This document shows, in pieces, positions 1 to 11,085 of a DNA stretch of 64,000 nucleotides (positions are counted from its first letter, which is position 1; the number at the start of each line of letters is the position of its first letter). Where the stretch lies: NCBI RefSeq assembly GCF_013377015.1, contig NZ_JACABA010000001.1, forward strand, positions 1,506,756 to 1,570,755, in the 5' to 3' direction. This stretch comes from Rhodopseudomonas sp. (GTDB lineage Bacteria > Pseudomonadota > Alphaproteobacteria > Rhizobiales > Xanthobacteraceae). The position numbers and the translations under genes are program-made. The notes below the pieces were generated by a model. It made no database searches. It had not been told where the DNA came from and was given only the letters and a program-made list of their open reading frames with translations.

Positions 1-319
1 TCACGAAAATAGTGTTCGGCACCGATTCGTCGCGCCAGCGCCCGAGCTGGCGGGCAAAGCCGGCGCTGTCGAGGCTTTGGCCGCGCTCATCGAGCGCAAC
101 CATGATGGATTTGTCGGCAATCAGCGCCGAAATCGCCGCGGCTTCGTCCGCCATCCGGGTCGGCGCGTCGCGGGCGCGGCTCTCGGGAAGTTCGTGGATC
201 TCGAGCCCGCGAAAGCCAAGCTTGCGGCCAATATCGTCGAACCGCTCGCGGTAGCGCTCCGCAAGCTCGCGTTCCGGACCCTGCTTCAGTCGGCCGATGG
301 CAATGACAACAAGCCGCAT
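1..319 (-). CDS. rlmH: 23S rRNA (pseudouridine-1915-N3)-methyltransferase RlmH, partial at window edge
   Basis: The visible 106 residues begin MRLVVIAIGRLKQGPERELA and contain the RlmH/SPOUT hallmark segment MVALDERGQSLDSAGFA. RlmH is a trefoil-knot methyltransferase that methylates pseudouridine 1915 in helix 69 of 23S rRNA using SAM. The family is about 155-160 residues, so roughly the last third (the SAM-binding knot) lies beyond base 1. The ATG at 317-319 is the only methionine that gives the family N-terminus. It is the last gene visible in a minus-strand run downstream of rsfS, which is a common alphaproteobacterial order. Confidence 0.93.
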   Translation of the reverse strand, partial: MRLVVIAIGRLKQGPERELAERYRERFDDIGRKLGFRGLEIHELPESRARDAPTRMADEAAAISALIADKSIMVALDERGQSLDSAGFARQLGRWRDESVPNTIFV

Positions 320-363
320 CGGCTCAAGTTAGCATGAGCGCGCGCTTTGCACGATCCGATCCG

Positions 364-831
364 CTACAGCGTCTTCGCCGGGGCGGGGCCTTGCGTCCAC
401 AATCGTTCCAGATTGTAGAATTCGCGCACCTCGGGCCGGAACACGTGCAGGACCACGTCACCGGAATCGATCAGCACCCAGTCGCAATTGGGCAAGCCCT
501 CGACGTGGAGTTTCTTGATTCCGGCTTCCTTCAGGGCCTTGACGACATTCTCCGCGATCGCGCCAACGTGCCGGTTGGCGCGCCCAGTGGTCACCACCAT
601 GTAGTCGGAGAAAGCGGATTTGCCGCGAAGGTCGATGGTGATCGTTTCTTCCGCCTTCATGTCGTCGAGGCGAGAGAGGATCAGTTTCAGCGTCTCGTCG
701 GCGCGAGGCAGCGCCTCGGAGACCGCAACGGGTGTCGATGTCTTACGCGCTCTGGGTGTCACAGACTTGGCGACTGACTTGGTAACGGCAGCCTTCGGCA
801 ACACTGATTTCGGTAAAACAGACTTAGCCAA
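364..831 (-). CDS. rsfS: Ribosome silencing factor RsfS (Iojap/DUF143)
   Basis: The core from about residue 43 shows the RsfS fold: MKAEETITIDLRGKSAFSDY, then TGRANRHVGAIAENV, then CDWVLIDSGDVVLHVF and a YNLERLW ending. RsfS binds ribosomal protein L14 and blocks joining of the 30S and 50S subunits during starvation. The first 40 residues are a low-complexity Lys/Ser/Val/Pro segment containing a direct repeat of KSVLP. The longest frame opens with TTG and has no clear Shine-Dalgarno, so the true start could be the in-frame GTG at 762. It lies between nadD and rlmH on the same strand, the usual nadD-rsfS-rlmH order. Confidence 0.93.
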   Translation of the reverse strand: MAKSVLPKSVLPKAAVTKSVAKSVTPRARKTSTPVAVSEALPRADETLKLILSRLDDMKAEETITIDLRGKSAFSDYMVVTTGRANRHVGAIAENVVKALKEAGIKKLHVEGLPNCDWVLIDSGDVVLHVFRPEVREFYNLERLWTQGPAPAKTL

Positions 832-949
832 TACAGATGTGGTCAGGGACCATTCCTTTCACTGTATCGCGAACGCCGAATCCCGGCGCCCGTGCCCTAT
901 ACTAGGCATGTGGGGATGAAGGTTTCAATATTCCAGTTGGTGCAGTGTA

Positions 950-1597
950 TCATTTCTTCCAGCTTCCGTCCGGGTTCCTTAGTCCGGAGGAGGACAGAGG
1001 CGATTTCACTCCGGTAAGGAACACCCAAGCCGGCGGCTGGCGATCAGCCAGCGTCGCTGCCGCGCTCGAAGGTAGGCGCCTGCGGGCTAGAGCGCGGGCC
1101 GCGGGCGCGGCCAAGGCGCGCAGGCTGGTTGGCGGGCGGTCGATCACCGCGATCGCAACCTCGGCTGCGATCCTCTGCCAGCTTTGCCAGCGATGGAACT
1201 GTGCGAGATTATCCGCGCCCATGATCCAGACAAAACGCGCCGCGGGACAATGTCGGCGCAAATAACTGATCGTATCGGCAGTGTAGCGGGTGCCGATGAC
1301 GGATTCGAGACAGCTCACCACGATCCGCGGATCGTTCGCCATCGCCCGCGCCGCCGCCGCGCGCGCATCGAGCTCGCGCAACGCCGAGACGTCCTTCAGC
1401 GGATTGCCGGGCGATACCAACCACCAGATACGGTCGAGTTTCAGCCGCTTCAGCGCGAACAGGCTGATGGCGCGATGCGCTTCATGCGGCGGATTGAACG
1501 AGCCGCCAAGCAGGCCAATTCGCATGCCGTTGGTGAATGGCGGGATCGGGGACGTCGCGGAACCTTTTTCCAGCGCCAATTCAGGATCCGCCGGCAC
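950..1597 (-). CDS. nadD: Nicotinate-nucleotide adenylyltransferase NadD
   Basis: NadD transfers AMP from ATP to nicotinate mononucleotide, the penultimate step of NAD synthesis. The nucleotidyltransferase signature [14 protein letters not shown] is present near residue 28, along with [12 protein letters not shown] and the ISYLRRHCP segment that precedes the substrate-binding region [19 protein letters not shown]. The frame opens at a GTG (1597) only 12 bases after the proA stop. A shorter protein starting at the ATG at 1525 (MRIGLLGG) would match most family members better. Neither start has a convincing Shine-Dalgarno. It is probably co-transcribed with proB and proA upstream. Confidence 0.93.
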   Translation of the reverse strand: MPADPELALEKGSATSPIPPFTNGMRIGLLGGSFNPPHEAHRAISLFALKRLKLDRIWWLVSPGNPLKDVSALRELDARAAAARAMANDPRIVVSCLESVIGTRYTADTISYLRRHCPAARFVWIMGADNLAQFHRWQSWQRIAAEVAIAVIDRPPTSLRALAAPAARALARRRLPSSAAATLADRQPPAWVFLTGVKSPLSSSGLRNPDGSWKK

Positions 1598-1609
1598 GGG
1601 GGGTGGCGG

Positions 1610-2902
1610 TCACGGCCGGGTCTGCCCGGTGCCGTGGACGCGATATTTGAAGCTGGTCAGTTGTTCCGCGCCGACCGGTCCGCGGGCGTGGAACTTCCCT
1701 GTGGCAATGCCGATCTCGGCGCCGAAGCCGAACTCGCCGCCATCGGCGAATTGCGTCGAGGCGTTATGCAGCACGATCGCGGAATCGACCTCGCTGAGAA
1801 ATTTTCGCGCGGTGTCGGAATCCTCGGTGACGATCGCATCGGTATGATGCGATCCGTGGCGCGCAATATGCGCGATCGCATCGTCGACGCCGTCGACCAG
1901 TTTGGCGGCGATGATCGGCGCCTCGAATTCGGTGTTCCAGTCCTGCTCCGATGCCGGTTTGACGCGTGAATCGGCGCGCTGCACGGCTTCATCGCCACGC
2001 ACCTCGCAGCCGGATTCGAGCAACATCTGCACCAGCGGCTGCAGATTCGCCGCGGCGCCGGCGCGGTCGATCAGCAGCGTTTCGGTGGCTCCGCAAACGC
2101 CGGTCCGTCGCATCTTGGCGTTCAGCACGATCGCCTTGGCCATGTCCAGGTCGGCGGCGCGATCGACATAGACCGCGTTGATGCCTTCGAGATGCGCGAA
2201 CACCGGCACCCGCGCCTCGGCCTCGACCCGTGCCACCAGACTCTTGCCGCCGCGCGGCACGATGACGTCGATACCACCGTCGAGGCCGCTGAGCAGCAGC
2301 CCGACAGCGGCGCGGTCGCGGGTTGGCACCAGCGTGATCGCGGCTTCCGGCAAGCCGGCCTCGCGCAGCCCCTGCACCAAGCAGGCATGGATCGCGCGGC
2401 AAGAGTAGAAACTGTCGGAACCGCCGCGCAGGATCACCGCATTGCCGGATTTCAGGCACAGCACGCCGGCGTCGGCGGCAACGTTAGGGCGGCTCTCGAA
2501 GATCACCGCGATCACCCCGAGCGGCACCCGCACCCGTTCGATCACCATGCCGTTGGGCCGCTGCCAGCGCTCGGTCACCGCACCGATCGGATCGGGGATA
2601 CTGCGCACCGTGGCGATGCCATCGGCCATGGCGTCGACCCGGACAGGCGTCAGGGTCAACCGGTCGACAAAGGCGTCGGTCGCGCCGCTGGCTCTGGCCT
2701 CGGCGACATCCTCCGCATTGGCCGCAAGAATGGCGGCGGCGCCGGCACGGATCGCCCGCTCCATTGCCTCCAGCGCCTGATCCTTCTGTTCCGTCGGGGC
2801 CAGCGCCAGCACCCGCGCCGCGGCGCGGGCGCCGCGAGCAAGCTCGTTCATCAGCGACGACAGATCGGCGCTGCCGTCGATGGCTTTCAGTGAGGCAGTC
2901 AT
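1610..2902 (-). CDS. proA: Gamma-glutamyl phosphate reductase ProA
   Basis: ProA reduces gamma-glutamyl phosphate to glutamate-5-semialdehyde with NADPH, the second step of proline synthesis. The 430-residue protein has the aldehyde-dehydrogenase fold with [20 protein letters not shown] near 127 and the catalytic cysteine C270 in [15 protein letters not shown]. It also has the C-terminal block [19 protein letters not shown]. Length is normal for the family. It lies 88 bases downstream of proB, so the two proline genes form one unit that continues into nadD. Confidence 0.97.
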   Translation of the reverse strand: MTASLKAIDGSADLSSLMNELARGARAAARVLALAPTEQKDQALEAMERAIRAGAAAILAANAEDVAEARASGATDAFVDRLTLTPVRVDAMADGIATVRSIPDPIGAVTERWQRPNGMVIERVRVPLGVIAVIFESRPNVAADAGVLCLKSGNAVILRGGSDSFYSCRAIHACLVQGLREAGLPEAAITLVPTRDRAAVGLLLSGLDGGIDVIVPRGGKSLVARVEAEARVPVFAHLEGINAVYVDRAADLDMAKAIVLNAKMRRTGVCGATETLLIDRAGAAANLQPLVQMLLESGCEVRGDEAVQRADSRVKPASEQDWNTEFEAPIIAAKLVDGVDDAIAHIARHGSHHTDAIVTEDSDTARKFLSEVDSAIVLHNASTQFADGGEFGFGAEIGIATGKFHARGPVGAEQLTSFKYRVHGTGQTRP

Positions 2903-2990
2903 GGGCTCGAAACCGGCAATGAGGCAGTTGTCACAAAATAGGGGGTCGGAGGCGGCAGGTCAAAGCAGGATCGCAGCCACGCCGGCGGCG

Positions 2991-4121
2991 TTAACCCGGC
3001 GCCGCGCCGATCACCAGGTCGTCGCGGTGGATCATCTCGGCGCGGCCGCTGATGCCGAGGATGATCAGCACGTCGGGCGAGGAGCGGCCCTTGATCTTGT
3101 CGGCATCGTCGGCGTCGTAGGCGACCAGGCCGCGCCCGATCTCATGAGTATCCGGCCCGCGTACCAGCACGGCGTCGCCGCGGGCGAATTGGCCATCGAC
3201 CCGGACCACCCCGGCCGGCAGCAGGCTCTTGCCGGCGCGTAGCGCGGTCACCGCGCCGGCGTCGATGGTCAGAGTCCCCTTCGGTTCCAGCGAGCCGGCA
3301 ATCCAGCGTTTGCGCGCGGTGACCGGATTGGCCGGGGTCAGGAACCAGGTGCAGCGGCCGCCATCCGCAATGGCCTTCAGCGGATGCTCGATCTTGCCCG
3401 ACGCGATCAGCATGTGGGTGCCGGCGCTGGTGGCAATCTTGGCGGCCTCGATCTTGGTGTACATACCACCGCGCGACAGTTCGGATTCGGCGGCACCCGC
3501 CATCGCCTCGATCTCGGCGGTGACCGAATCAACAATCGGAATCAGTCGCGCATCCGGATTGGCGCCGGGTGGCGCCGTATAGAGCCCGTCGATGTCGGAC
3601 AGCAGGATTAACAGATCGGCGCTGGCCATGGTGGCGACTCGCGCCGCCAGCCGATCGTTATCGCCATAGCGGATCTCGTTGGTGGCGACGGTGTCATTCT
3701 CATTGATCACCGGCACCGCGCGCCATTCCAGCAGTTTGGCGATGGTGGAACGGGCGTTGAGGTAGCGGCGGCGCTCCTCGGTATCCTGCAGCGTCACCAG
3801 GATCTGCCCGGCGCCGATACCGTGATGGCCCAGCACCTCCGACCAGATCCGCGCCAGCGCGATTTGGCCCACGGCCGCCGCCGCCTGGCTCTCCTCGAGT
3901 TTGAGCGGGCCGCGCGGCAATTTCAGCTTGCTGCGGCCCAGTGCGATCGACCCCGACGACACCACCATCACGTCGCGGCCATGCAGGTGCAATTCGGCGA
4001 TGTCGGCGGCAAGCGCCGCCAGCCATGCCGCCCGCACCTCGCCGGCCGCCGAATCGATCAGCAGCGAGGAGCCGACCTTGACGACGATGCGGCGGAAATT
4101 TTTCAGTTCGGGGCGGGACAT
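2991..4121 (-). CDS. proB: Glutamate 5-kinase ProB with C-terminal PUA domain
   Basis: ProB phosphorylates glutamate, the first and normally proline-inhibited step of proline synthesis. The protein begins [20 protein letters not shown]. It has an amino-acid-kinase domain with [19 protein letters not shown] and [10 protein letters not shown], followed from about residue 280 by a PUA domain ([20 protein letters not shown]). The frame stays open for 67 more codons upstream, to 4322, but that segment is not family-like and would abut the divergent gene at 4343. The ATG at 4121 is therefore chosen (376 residues). Confidence 0.95.
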   Translation of the reverse strand: MSRPELKNFRRIVVKVGSSLLIDSAAGEVRAAWLAALAADIAELHLHGRDVMVVSSGSIALGRSKLKLPRGPLKLEESQAAAAVGQIALARIWSEVLGHHGIGAGQILVTLQDTEERRRYLNARSTIAKLLEWRAVPVINENDTVATNEIRYGDNDRLAARVATMASADLLILLSDIDGLYTAPPGANPDARLIPIVDSVTAEIEAMAGAAESELSRGGMYTKIEAAKIATSAGTHMLIASGKIEHPLKAIADGGRCTWFLTPANPVTARKRWIAGSLEPKGTLTIDAGAVTALRAGKSLLPAGVVRVDGQFARGDAVLVRGPDTHEIGRGLVAYDADDADKIKGRSSPDVLIILGISGRAEMIHRDDLVIGAAPG

Positions 4122-4342
4122 CGAACGGGTCACGGGTTGCCGCCGCGTCGCATCGCGCCGGGCTGGAACAGCGGCTCCGTTTTGCAGCACACGGCGGGCC
4201 GGCGCAAGCGGCGGCTCGGTGCGACCCAGGGTGTGGCGATGGCCGAGGGGCTGGCTGAAATGCCGCCCGTCGCCATTTCCCTCCCCGGCGGGGTCTGCTG
4301 TAGTGCTGCGACCACAAATCAAAAGCGAGGGGAGGACTGCTG

Positions 4343-5314
4343 ATGGACCGACGCAATTTCCTGGCCGGATGCCTTGCCTTGTCGGCGGCGGCCAAAGCGA
4401 GCGGTGCGCTCGCCGAATCCGGACCGCTGACGCGGATCATCTTCCCGTTCGCGGCCGGCGGCGGCGGCGACGCGCTGTGCCGGGTCGTGGCACAGCAGAT
4501 CGCGCCGATCCTCGACCGCGCCGTGATCGTTGAGAATCGCACCGGCGCCGACGGCCTGATCGGGATCAAGGTGGTCAAGAGCGCCAGCCCCGACGGCACC
4601 TCGGTGCTGGTGACCACCGGCCCAACCATGTACCTGCTGCCGATGGTGGAAACCGCGCCCAGCTTCGACGCCACCAAGGATTTCGTTCCGGTCTCGCTGC
4701 TGGCACGGTTTGAATTTGCCGTGGTGGTCGGCAAATCCGTCGACGCCAAGACCTTCAAGGAATTCGTCGCCTGGCTCAAGGCCAACCCTGACAAGGCGAC
4801 CTTCGGCGTGCCGAGCAACGGCACCATCCCGCATTTCACCGGTTCGCGGCTGGAACAGGCCATCGGCGTGCCGATGACGCGGGTGGCCTATCGCGGCGGA
4901 GCGCCGATCATCACCGACCTGATCGGTGGCCACATCCCGTTTGCCATCGTCACGCTGACCGATGCGATCCAGCAGCATCGCGCCGGCGGCGGCGTCCGGG
5001 TGCTCGCGGTCACCAGCGCCGAGCGATCGCCGTTCCTGCCCGAAGCGCCGACCATGAAGGAAAGCGGCATCGATCTGGTGGCGGACGCCTGGTACGGGAT
5101 GTGGCTGCCGGCCGGCAGTTCAAAGGACTTCGCCAAGCAGCTCAGCGCCGCGGTCGCCACCGCGCTGGCCAAGCCGGAGGCCAAGGAGAAGCTGATGACG
5201 ATCGGGCTGATTCCGGTCGGCTCGACGCCGGAGGGCCTGGCCGGCGAGCTCGCGGCCAACACCGCGTTCTGGCAGCCGATCGTCAAGGCGACGGGTTACA
5301 AGATCACGAATTGA
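4343..5314 (+). CDS. Bug-family tripartite tricarboxylate transporter substrate-binding protein
   Basis: A 323-residue periplasmic solute-binding protein of the Bug (Bordetella uptake gene) family. The N-terminus [20 protein letters not shown] has a twin-arginine-like RRNFL motif and a hydrophobic core, so export is expected. The mature part shows the Bug pattern: [34 protein letters not shown], and a late [13 protein letters not shown]. Bug proteins bind carboxylates or related small acids. No TctA/TctB membrane genes are nearby, so the ligand and transporter cannot be assigned. A GGGGAGG ribosome site precedes the ATG. It is divergent from proB and convergent with the sulfatase. Confidence 0.88.
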   Translation: MDRRNFLAGCLALSAAAKASGALAESGPLTRIIFPFAAGGGGDALCRVVAQQIAPILDRAVIVENRTGADGLIGIKVVKSASPDGTSVLVTTGPTMYLLPMVETAPSFDATKDFVPVSLLARFEFAVVVGKSVDAKTFKEFVAWLKANPDKATFGVPSNGTIPHFTGSRLEQAIGVPMTRVAYRGGAPIITDLIGGHIPFAIVTLTDAIQQHRAGGGVRVLAVTSAERSPFLPEAPTMKESGIDLVADAWYGMWLPAGSSKDFAKQLSAAVATALAKPEAKEKLMTIGLIPVGSTPEGLAGELAANTAFWQPIVKATGYKITN

Positions 5315-5397
5315 ATTCGTTAACGTCCGTTCGAAAGTCCTCGTCTTTCCAGGGCGCGAGGCCACAGGCCTAGCGACCCCGGAATGATGGGTCGGAC

Positions 5398-7035
5398 TTA
5401 CTTCGCGGGCTCGGCGATCCCGATCTTCCGCCTGATCGCGGCGAGTTCGGCCTCGTTCCAGATCCCGATCAAGATGCCGTTTTTCACCTGCAGCTGCTTC
5501 TCCGCATAGGCGGCGATCTTCTCGCGGCTGGTAGTGATGTGGCCGTTCGGATGCAGCGCCCAGTCGAACAGCTGCGCTTGCAGCCGGGCGATCACCTCGG
5601 CGCAAGCGGCGTCCTCGCCGCGGTCGACCAATTCCTGTGGATCTTCCAGAAGATCGTACAGCATCGGCCGGAAGCCGGAGGCGTGGATGTATTTCCAGCG
5701 CCCGTCGAACACCATGAACAGCCGGCAGCGCTCGATCGGCTGGTTCAGCTTCAATCGCACGTCCTGCATGCAGTAATCATATTCCGAGAACACCACCGGG
5801 CGCCAATCCGACGGCGTCTCGCCCCGCAGCCACGGCAACAGCGAACGGCCTTCGAGAATATGATCCGGCGGCGGAGCGCCGAAATAGTCGACGAAGGTCG
5901 GCGCCAGATCGATCGCCTCGACCAGCGCGTCGCACACCGTGCCGCGCGTCGCATCGGCCTGCCGCGACGGATCGATCACGATCAGCGGAATCTTCGCCGA
6001 TTGGTCGTGGAACAGATCCTTTTCGCCCATCCAGTGATCGCCGAGATAGTCGCCGTGATCGGAGGTGAACACGATCATGGTGGTGTCGAGCAGGCCGCGC
6101 TGCTCCAGGAAGCCCATCAGCACGCCCATCTGGTCGTCGATCTGCTTGATCAGCCCCATATAGGCCGGGATCACCTTCGCGCGCGCCTCGTCGCGGGCCA
6201 TGTTGCGCGAGTAGCGCATATCCATGTAGGCGGCGAACACCGGATGCGCGTCCTGCCGCTCGCTCTCCGAGCGCACCGCCGGCTGCACATCGGCGGGGCC
6301 GTACATCGAGGCGTAGGGCTCCGGCGCGATATAGGGCCAGTGCGGCTTGATGTAGGATAGATGCAGGCACCAGGAACGCGCGTCGGCTTCCGCCTCGGCG
6401 ATGAAGTCCATCGCCCGGCGGGTCATGTAGGGCGTCTCGGAATGCTCCTCGGGAATTCGCGCCGCCTTGTCGGCGTGGCTCAACAGCCAGCCGTTCTGCA
6501 GTGAACCGTCGTCGGCTTCGCCGGAATTGGCCCAGTGTTCCCACGGGTTCGGCGCATCAAAGCCATGCGCGCGCAGGTAAGCATCATAGGCCGGACGCGG
6601 CCGACCGGTCGGATGCAACCCGTCGTCGCGCTCATAGGGCTCGAAGCCGCATTCGGCGACATGCACGCCGATGATCGAGTCCGGCGGAATCCCGAGCATC
6701 TTCAGGCCCTCGAGATCCGGCGCCATATGGGTCTTGCCGACCAGCACATTTCGCACCCCGATCTTTTTCAGATGATCACCAAGCGTCGGCTCGCCGACCC
6801 GCAGCGGCCAGCCGTTCCAGTGCGAGCCGTGCGAGCGCATGTAGCGCCCGGTGTAGAACGACATCCGCGACGGGCCGCAGATCGGCGATTGCACATAGGC
6901 TTGCGAGAACCGCACGCCGCGCTTCGCCATCGCATCGATGTTCGGCGTGGTCAGGGTCGGATGCCCGGTGCAGCCGAGATAATCGTGGCGCAGCTGATCA
7001 CACATGATCCAGAGGATGTTCTTTGGACGAGTCAT
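5398..7035 (-). CDS. Sulfatase-like hydrolase (alkaline phosphatase superfamily)
   Basis: A 545-residue type I sulfatase-family enzyme. The N-terminal metal site is at D13 in IMCDQLRHDYLGC. The formylglycine motif C53-G-P-S-R57 lies in SPICGPSRMSFYTGRYM, so Cys53 would need conversion to formylglycine for sulfatase activity. A second metal block TSDHGDYLGDHWMGEKDLFHD follows mid-protein. There is no signal peptide, so it should be cytoplasmic. The start at 7035 (MTRPKNILWIM) has an AAAAGG ribosome site; a 24-codon upstream extension is not family-like. The substrate is unknown; sulfate esters, phosphodiesters or phosphonate esters are all possible in this superfamily. It is convergent with the Bug transporter gene. 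Confidence 0.87.
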   Translation of the reverse strand: MTRPKNILWIMCDQLRHDYLGCTGHPTLTTPNIDAMAKRGVRFSQAYVQSPICGPSRMSFYTGRYMRSHGSHWNGWPLRVGEPTLGDHLKKIGVRNVLVGKTHMAPDLEGLKMLGIPPDSIIGVHVAECGFEPYERDDGLHPTGRPRPAYDAYLRAHGFDAPNPWEHWANSGEADDGSLQNGWLLSHADKAARIPEEHSETPYMTRRAMDFIAEAEADARSWCLHLSYIKPHWPYIAPEPYASMYGPADVQPAVRSESERQDAHPVFAAYMDMRYSRNMARDEARAKVIPAYMGLIKQIDDQMGVLMGFLEQRGLLDTTMIVFTSDHGDYLGDHWMGEKDLFHDQSAKIPLIVIDPSRQADATRGTVCDALVEAIDLAPTFVDYFGAPPPDHILEGRSLLPWLRGETPSDWRPVVFSEYDYCMQDVRLKLNQPIERCRLFMVFDGRWKYIHASGFRPMLYDLLEDPQELVDRGEDAACAEVIARLQAQLFDWALHPNGHITTSREKIAAYAEKQLQVKNGILIGIWNEAELAAIRRKIGIAEPAK

Positions 7036-7529
7036 GAGAGCCTTTTGGTGCGTCGATGAGGCAATGCTGCGATATCGCGCTGGCGATGGCAAGCAGCGGC
7101 GGTGCATCTAAAGATCGCCGCAACGCGCCTTGCGAGCAGGGTGGTCGCATATGGAGCATTCAGTACCGCAGCTCTTCTCCCTCCCCCTTGCGGGGAGGGA
7201 TGATCTGCGCAGCGGTCACAACATCCAAATGCGACGGCCATCCCCCGAAAGTCGAGAGAGGGAGCGCACTGCCGTCTTGGGTTCCTCGGAACTATCCCAG
7301 CTGGAAAAATCGGCGCAACAGGTCCAGGGCTAGAATGGGCTGCTTCGGCGCGAGGCGACGGCGAGCCGTCGAACCCGTTCGGTGGCCCGAGCGTTCGACC
7401 TCCTGCGGCTTTGCTTGATCCAGCTCAATGCGTGCGGATTGCTTGAGTCGAGGATCGGCTGAGCGATAGTTGCACTCCATTTAGCTCTCGGAACCGCTCC
7501 GCCGTCGAGGCATCTCTCAAGGAAATCCA
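7036..7529. other. Intergenic region between sulfatase and ppk2, with one strong hairpin
   Basis: 494 bases between divergent genes with no convincing coding sequence. A GC-rich hairpin at 7179-7199 (8-bp stem CCCTCCCC/GGGGAGGG, 5-base loop) resembles the short palindromes common in this genus. The promoters of both genes must lie here, but I see no clear -35/-10 pair. Confidence 0.5.
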
Positions 7530-8417
7530 ATGGCCAAGAAAAGCAAACCTGCCGCGGTTGAGAAATCCGTACAGCGCCTCGCCAAGGAGATCACTGCCGT
7601 CGAGCAGCATTGGCATACGGCCGGATGGTCGAAACTGCACAAGCCCCCGAAGAAATATAACTATGTCGACGAGCTCGCTCATCTGCAGTTCGAGCTCATC
7701 AAGCTGCAGGAATGGGTCCGCTTGCATGGTCTGCGGGTCGCGGTGATCTTCGAGGGCCGTGACGCAGCAGGCAAAGGCGGCGTCATCAAGCGCATCACCG
7801 AGAGCCTGAACCCTCGCATCTGCCGTGTCGTGGCGCTCGGGACGCCGACGGAGCGTGAGCGCGGGCAGTGGTATTTTCAACGCTACGTCGCCGAACTCCC
7901 GACCCGGGGCGAAATCGTTCTCTTCGATCGCAGCTGGTACAATCGGGCCGGGGTCGAGCATGTGATGGAGTTCTGCGACAAGGTCGAATATCAGGAATTC
8001 TTGAGGTCCTGTCCGATCTTCGAAGAGATGTTGGTGCGCTCGGGCATCTATCTCATCAAATACTGGTTTTCCGTCAACGACGAAGAGCAGGAGCGGCGTT
8101 TCCAGGAACGCATCCGAAACCCGATCAAGCGCTGGAAGCTGAGCCCGATGGACCTCGAATCGCGGAAGCGTTGGGTGGAGTATTCAAAGGCCAAGGACGT
8201 GATGTTCGACCACACCGATCGCAATAAGACTCCATGGCATGTCGTCAATGCCGATGACAAGAAACGAGCCCGGCTCAACTGCATCCGTCATCTGCTGAAT
8301 CAGATTCCGTACAAGGATATGCGGCCGGTCGAAATCGAGCTTCCACCGCGCCAGCCGGATACCGGCTACAAGCGGCCGAAAAAGTCGATGCAGCGATTTG
8401 TTCCGCAAGTCTACTGA
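7530..8417 (+). CDS. ppk2: Polyphosphate kinase 2 (PPK2 family)
   Basis: A 295-residue single-domain PPK2. Walker A is EGRDAAGKGG (about residues 75-84), the Walker B/lid region is LFDRSWYNRAGVE (about 131-143), and the family segment KYWFSVNDEEQERRFQERI is present. PPK2 enzymes move phosphate between polyphosphate and nucleoside di- or monophosphates. The single catalytic domain points to a class that acts on nucleoside diphosphates (class I), but specificity cannot be read with certainty. An AAGGAAATCCA ribosome site precedes the ATG. The gene stands alone and is convergent with obgE. Confidence 0.95.
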   Translation: MAKKSKPAAVEKSVQRLAKEITAVEQHWHTAGWSKLHKPPKKYNYVDELAHLQFELIKLQEWVRLHGLRVAVIFEGRDAAGKGGVIKRITESLNPRICRVVALGTPTERERGQWYFQRYVAELPTRGEIVLFDRSWYNRAGVEHVMEFCDKVEYQEFLRSCPIFEEMLVRSGIYLIKYWFSVNDEEQERRFQERIRNPIKRWKLSPMDLESRKRWVEYSKAKDVMFDHTDRNKTPWHVVNADDKKRARLNCIRHLLNQIPYKDMRPVEIELPPRQPDTGYKRPKKSMQRFVPQVY

Positions 8418-8574
8418 GTGTGAGTCGGCGAGGGGACTCGCAGGCGATTGGCGCGGGCCTCCCGAGCGTCTCCGTCTTGGAACCATCCGACCAAGGTGCA
8501 CATCGACGCCAGCGAGCGCAGCGAAGCCGCGGCGGGCTGGACGGGCACGGCACCGGACCTGAGGCCGGCCGAAC

Positions 8575-9726
<1,152 letters not shown>

Positions 9727-9784
9727 CTAAAGCAGCCGCGTCGCTGTTAACCAATCCGATCTCACACACTCCGAAGAGCCATAT

Positions 9785-10696
9785 ATGGGGTTGCTGGCGA
9801 AAATTTCGACCGGGGCGGATCAGCGCAGCGCTCGGTTGGCCGGCATCGTGCTGATGCTGGCGGCGATGCTGCTATTTTCGTTCGGCGATGCGTTGGGCAA
9901 GCTGGTGGTGGCGCGCTATTCGGTCGGGCAATTGCTGTTGCTGCGCGCCATCGCCGGGCTGATCGTGTTGGCGCCGCTGATCTGGCACCAGCGCGCGGCG
10001 TTCCGGACGCTGGACCGGCCATGGCTGCAATTGGCGCGGGTCGCGATCTCGACGCTGGAGGTCGCAGCGTTCTTTCTGGCCGCGGCCTATCTGCCACTCG
10101 CCGACGTCATCACCTATTACCTCGCCTCGGCGCTATTCGTGTCGCTCGGATCGGCGCTGTTCCTGCGCGAACACATCGACCTGTCGCGCTGGATCGCGAT
10201 TCTGGTCGGATTCGGCGGAGTCTTGATCGCGCTGCAGCCGTCGGCGCAGAGCGTGAGCTGGCCGGCGCTGATCGCGCTTGCCGCCAGCATGCTGTTCGCG
10301 GCGCTGCTGCTGATCACCCGATTTCTGCGCAACACGCCGGATGTGGTGCTGGCCTCGCAGCAATTCGTCGGCACTTTCGCGTTCGGCGCAGTGCTGGCGC
10401 CGTCGCAATGGATCACGCCGGGGTTGTCGGATCTCAGCCTGTTCGCGATCGCCGGCGTGGTGTCGGTGGCGGCGCTGTTGTGCGTCAATCGCTCGCTGCG
10501 GCTGGCGCCCGCCAGCGTGGTGGTGCCGTATCAATACTCGATGATCATCTGGGCGGTGTTGTTCGGCTATCTGGTGTTCGGCGACGTGCCTTCGGCCACA
10601 ACTCTGGTCGGCGTCGCCATCATCATCGGCGCCGGGCTTTTCATCTTCCTGCGCGAGCAGAAGCAGCGCCGCGACGCGGCGGCGCCGAGTCCGTAG
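9785..10696 (+). CDS. DMT-superfamily (EamA) exporter
   Basis: A 303-residue integral membrane protein with about ten hydrophobic segments and the internal duplication of two EamA domains. Examples are FSFGDALGKLVVARYSVGQL near the start and ASVVVPYQYSMIIWAVLFGY near the end. EamA proteins export amino acids, metabolites or nucleotide sugars; the substrate here cannot be inferred. It sits alone on the plus strand between minus-strand obgE and a small minus-strand frame. Confidence 0.88.
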   Translation: MGLLAKISTGADQRSARLAGIVLMLAAMLLFSFGDALGKLVVARYSVGQLLLLRAIAGLIVLAPLIWHQRAAFRTLDRPWLQLARVAISTLEVAAFFLAAAYLPLADVITYYLASALFVSLGSALFLREHIDLSRWIAILVGFGGVLIALQPSAQSVSWPALIALAASMLFAALLLITRFLRNTPDVVLASQQFVGTFAFGAVLAPSQWITPGLSDLSLFAIAGVVSVAALLCVNRSLRLAPASVVVPYQYSMIIWAVLFGYLVFGDVPSATTLVGVAIIIGAGLFIFLREQKQRRDAAAPSP

Positions 10697-10719
10697 CCGA
10701 CATGTTCAGATGCGGCGCT

Positions 10720-10917
10720 TCAATCGTCCGAGCGCAGCCGGCCCGGACCGTCGACCGCAAGATCGAAGCCGGGCATCTTAAAGCGGGCCATCAGCTGTCG
10801 CGCGCGCTCCTTGCGTTCCTCGGCGAGCAGTTGGCGTTCGTGCAGTTCGAAGGCGTCCAGATCGTCGCGAAAGACTTCGGCGACAGCACTGCACGCAACG
10901 GTCGATTGGTCCGGCAT
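10720..10917 (-). CDS. Small hypothetical protein (65 aa)
   Basis: A 65-residue acidic/basic, probably helical protein with the segment DAFELHERQLLAEERKERAR in its middle and no membrane segment. It fits the gap after the DMT exporter and is read on the opposite strand. The charged heptad-like composition is more protein-like than the antisense frames elsewhere in the window, but I do not recognise a family. It could be spurious. Confidence 0.4.
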   Translation of the reverse strand: MPDQSTVACSAVAEVFRDDLDAFELHERQLLAEERKERARQLMARFKMPGFDLAVDGPGRLRSDD

Positions 10918-11085
10918 CCGAGCCTCCCTGTGAGCGGGATTCTCTACACCAGGGCCGCCGAACGAATTATTCGGACAACTACGGGCGGCTGAGCAATTCG
11001 GTAAGACTGGTTAGTCGATCGCTAACGCCCGGAAGGCGGCCCGCCCGACTTGGCACGCGCCCGTTGCGGGCGGCGAGAACACCCC

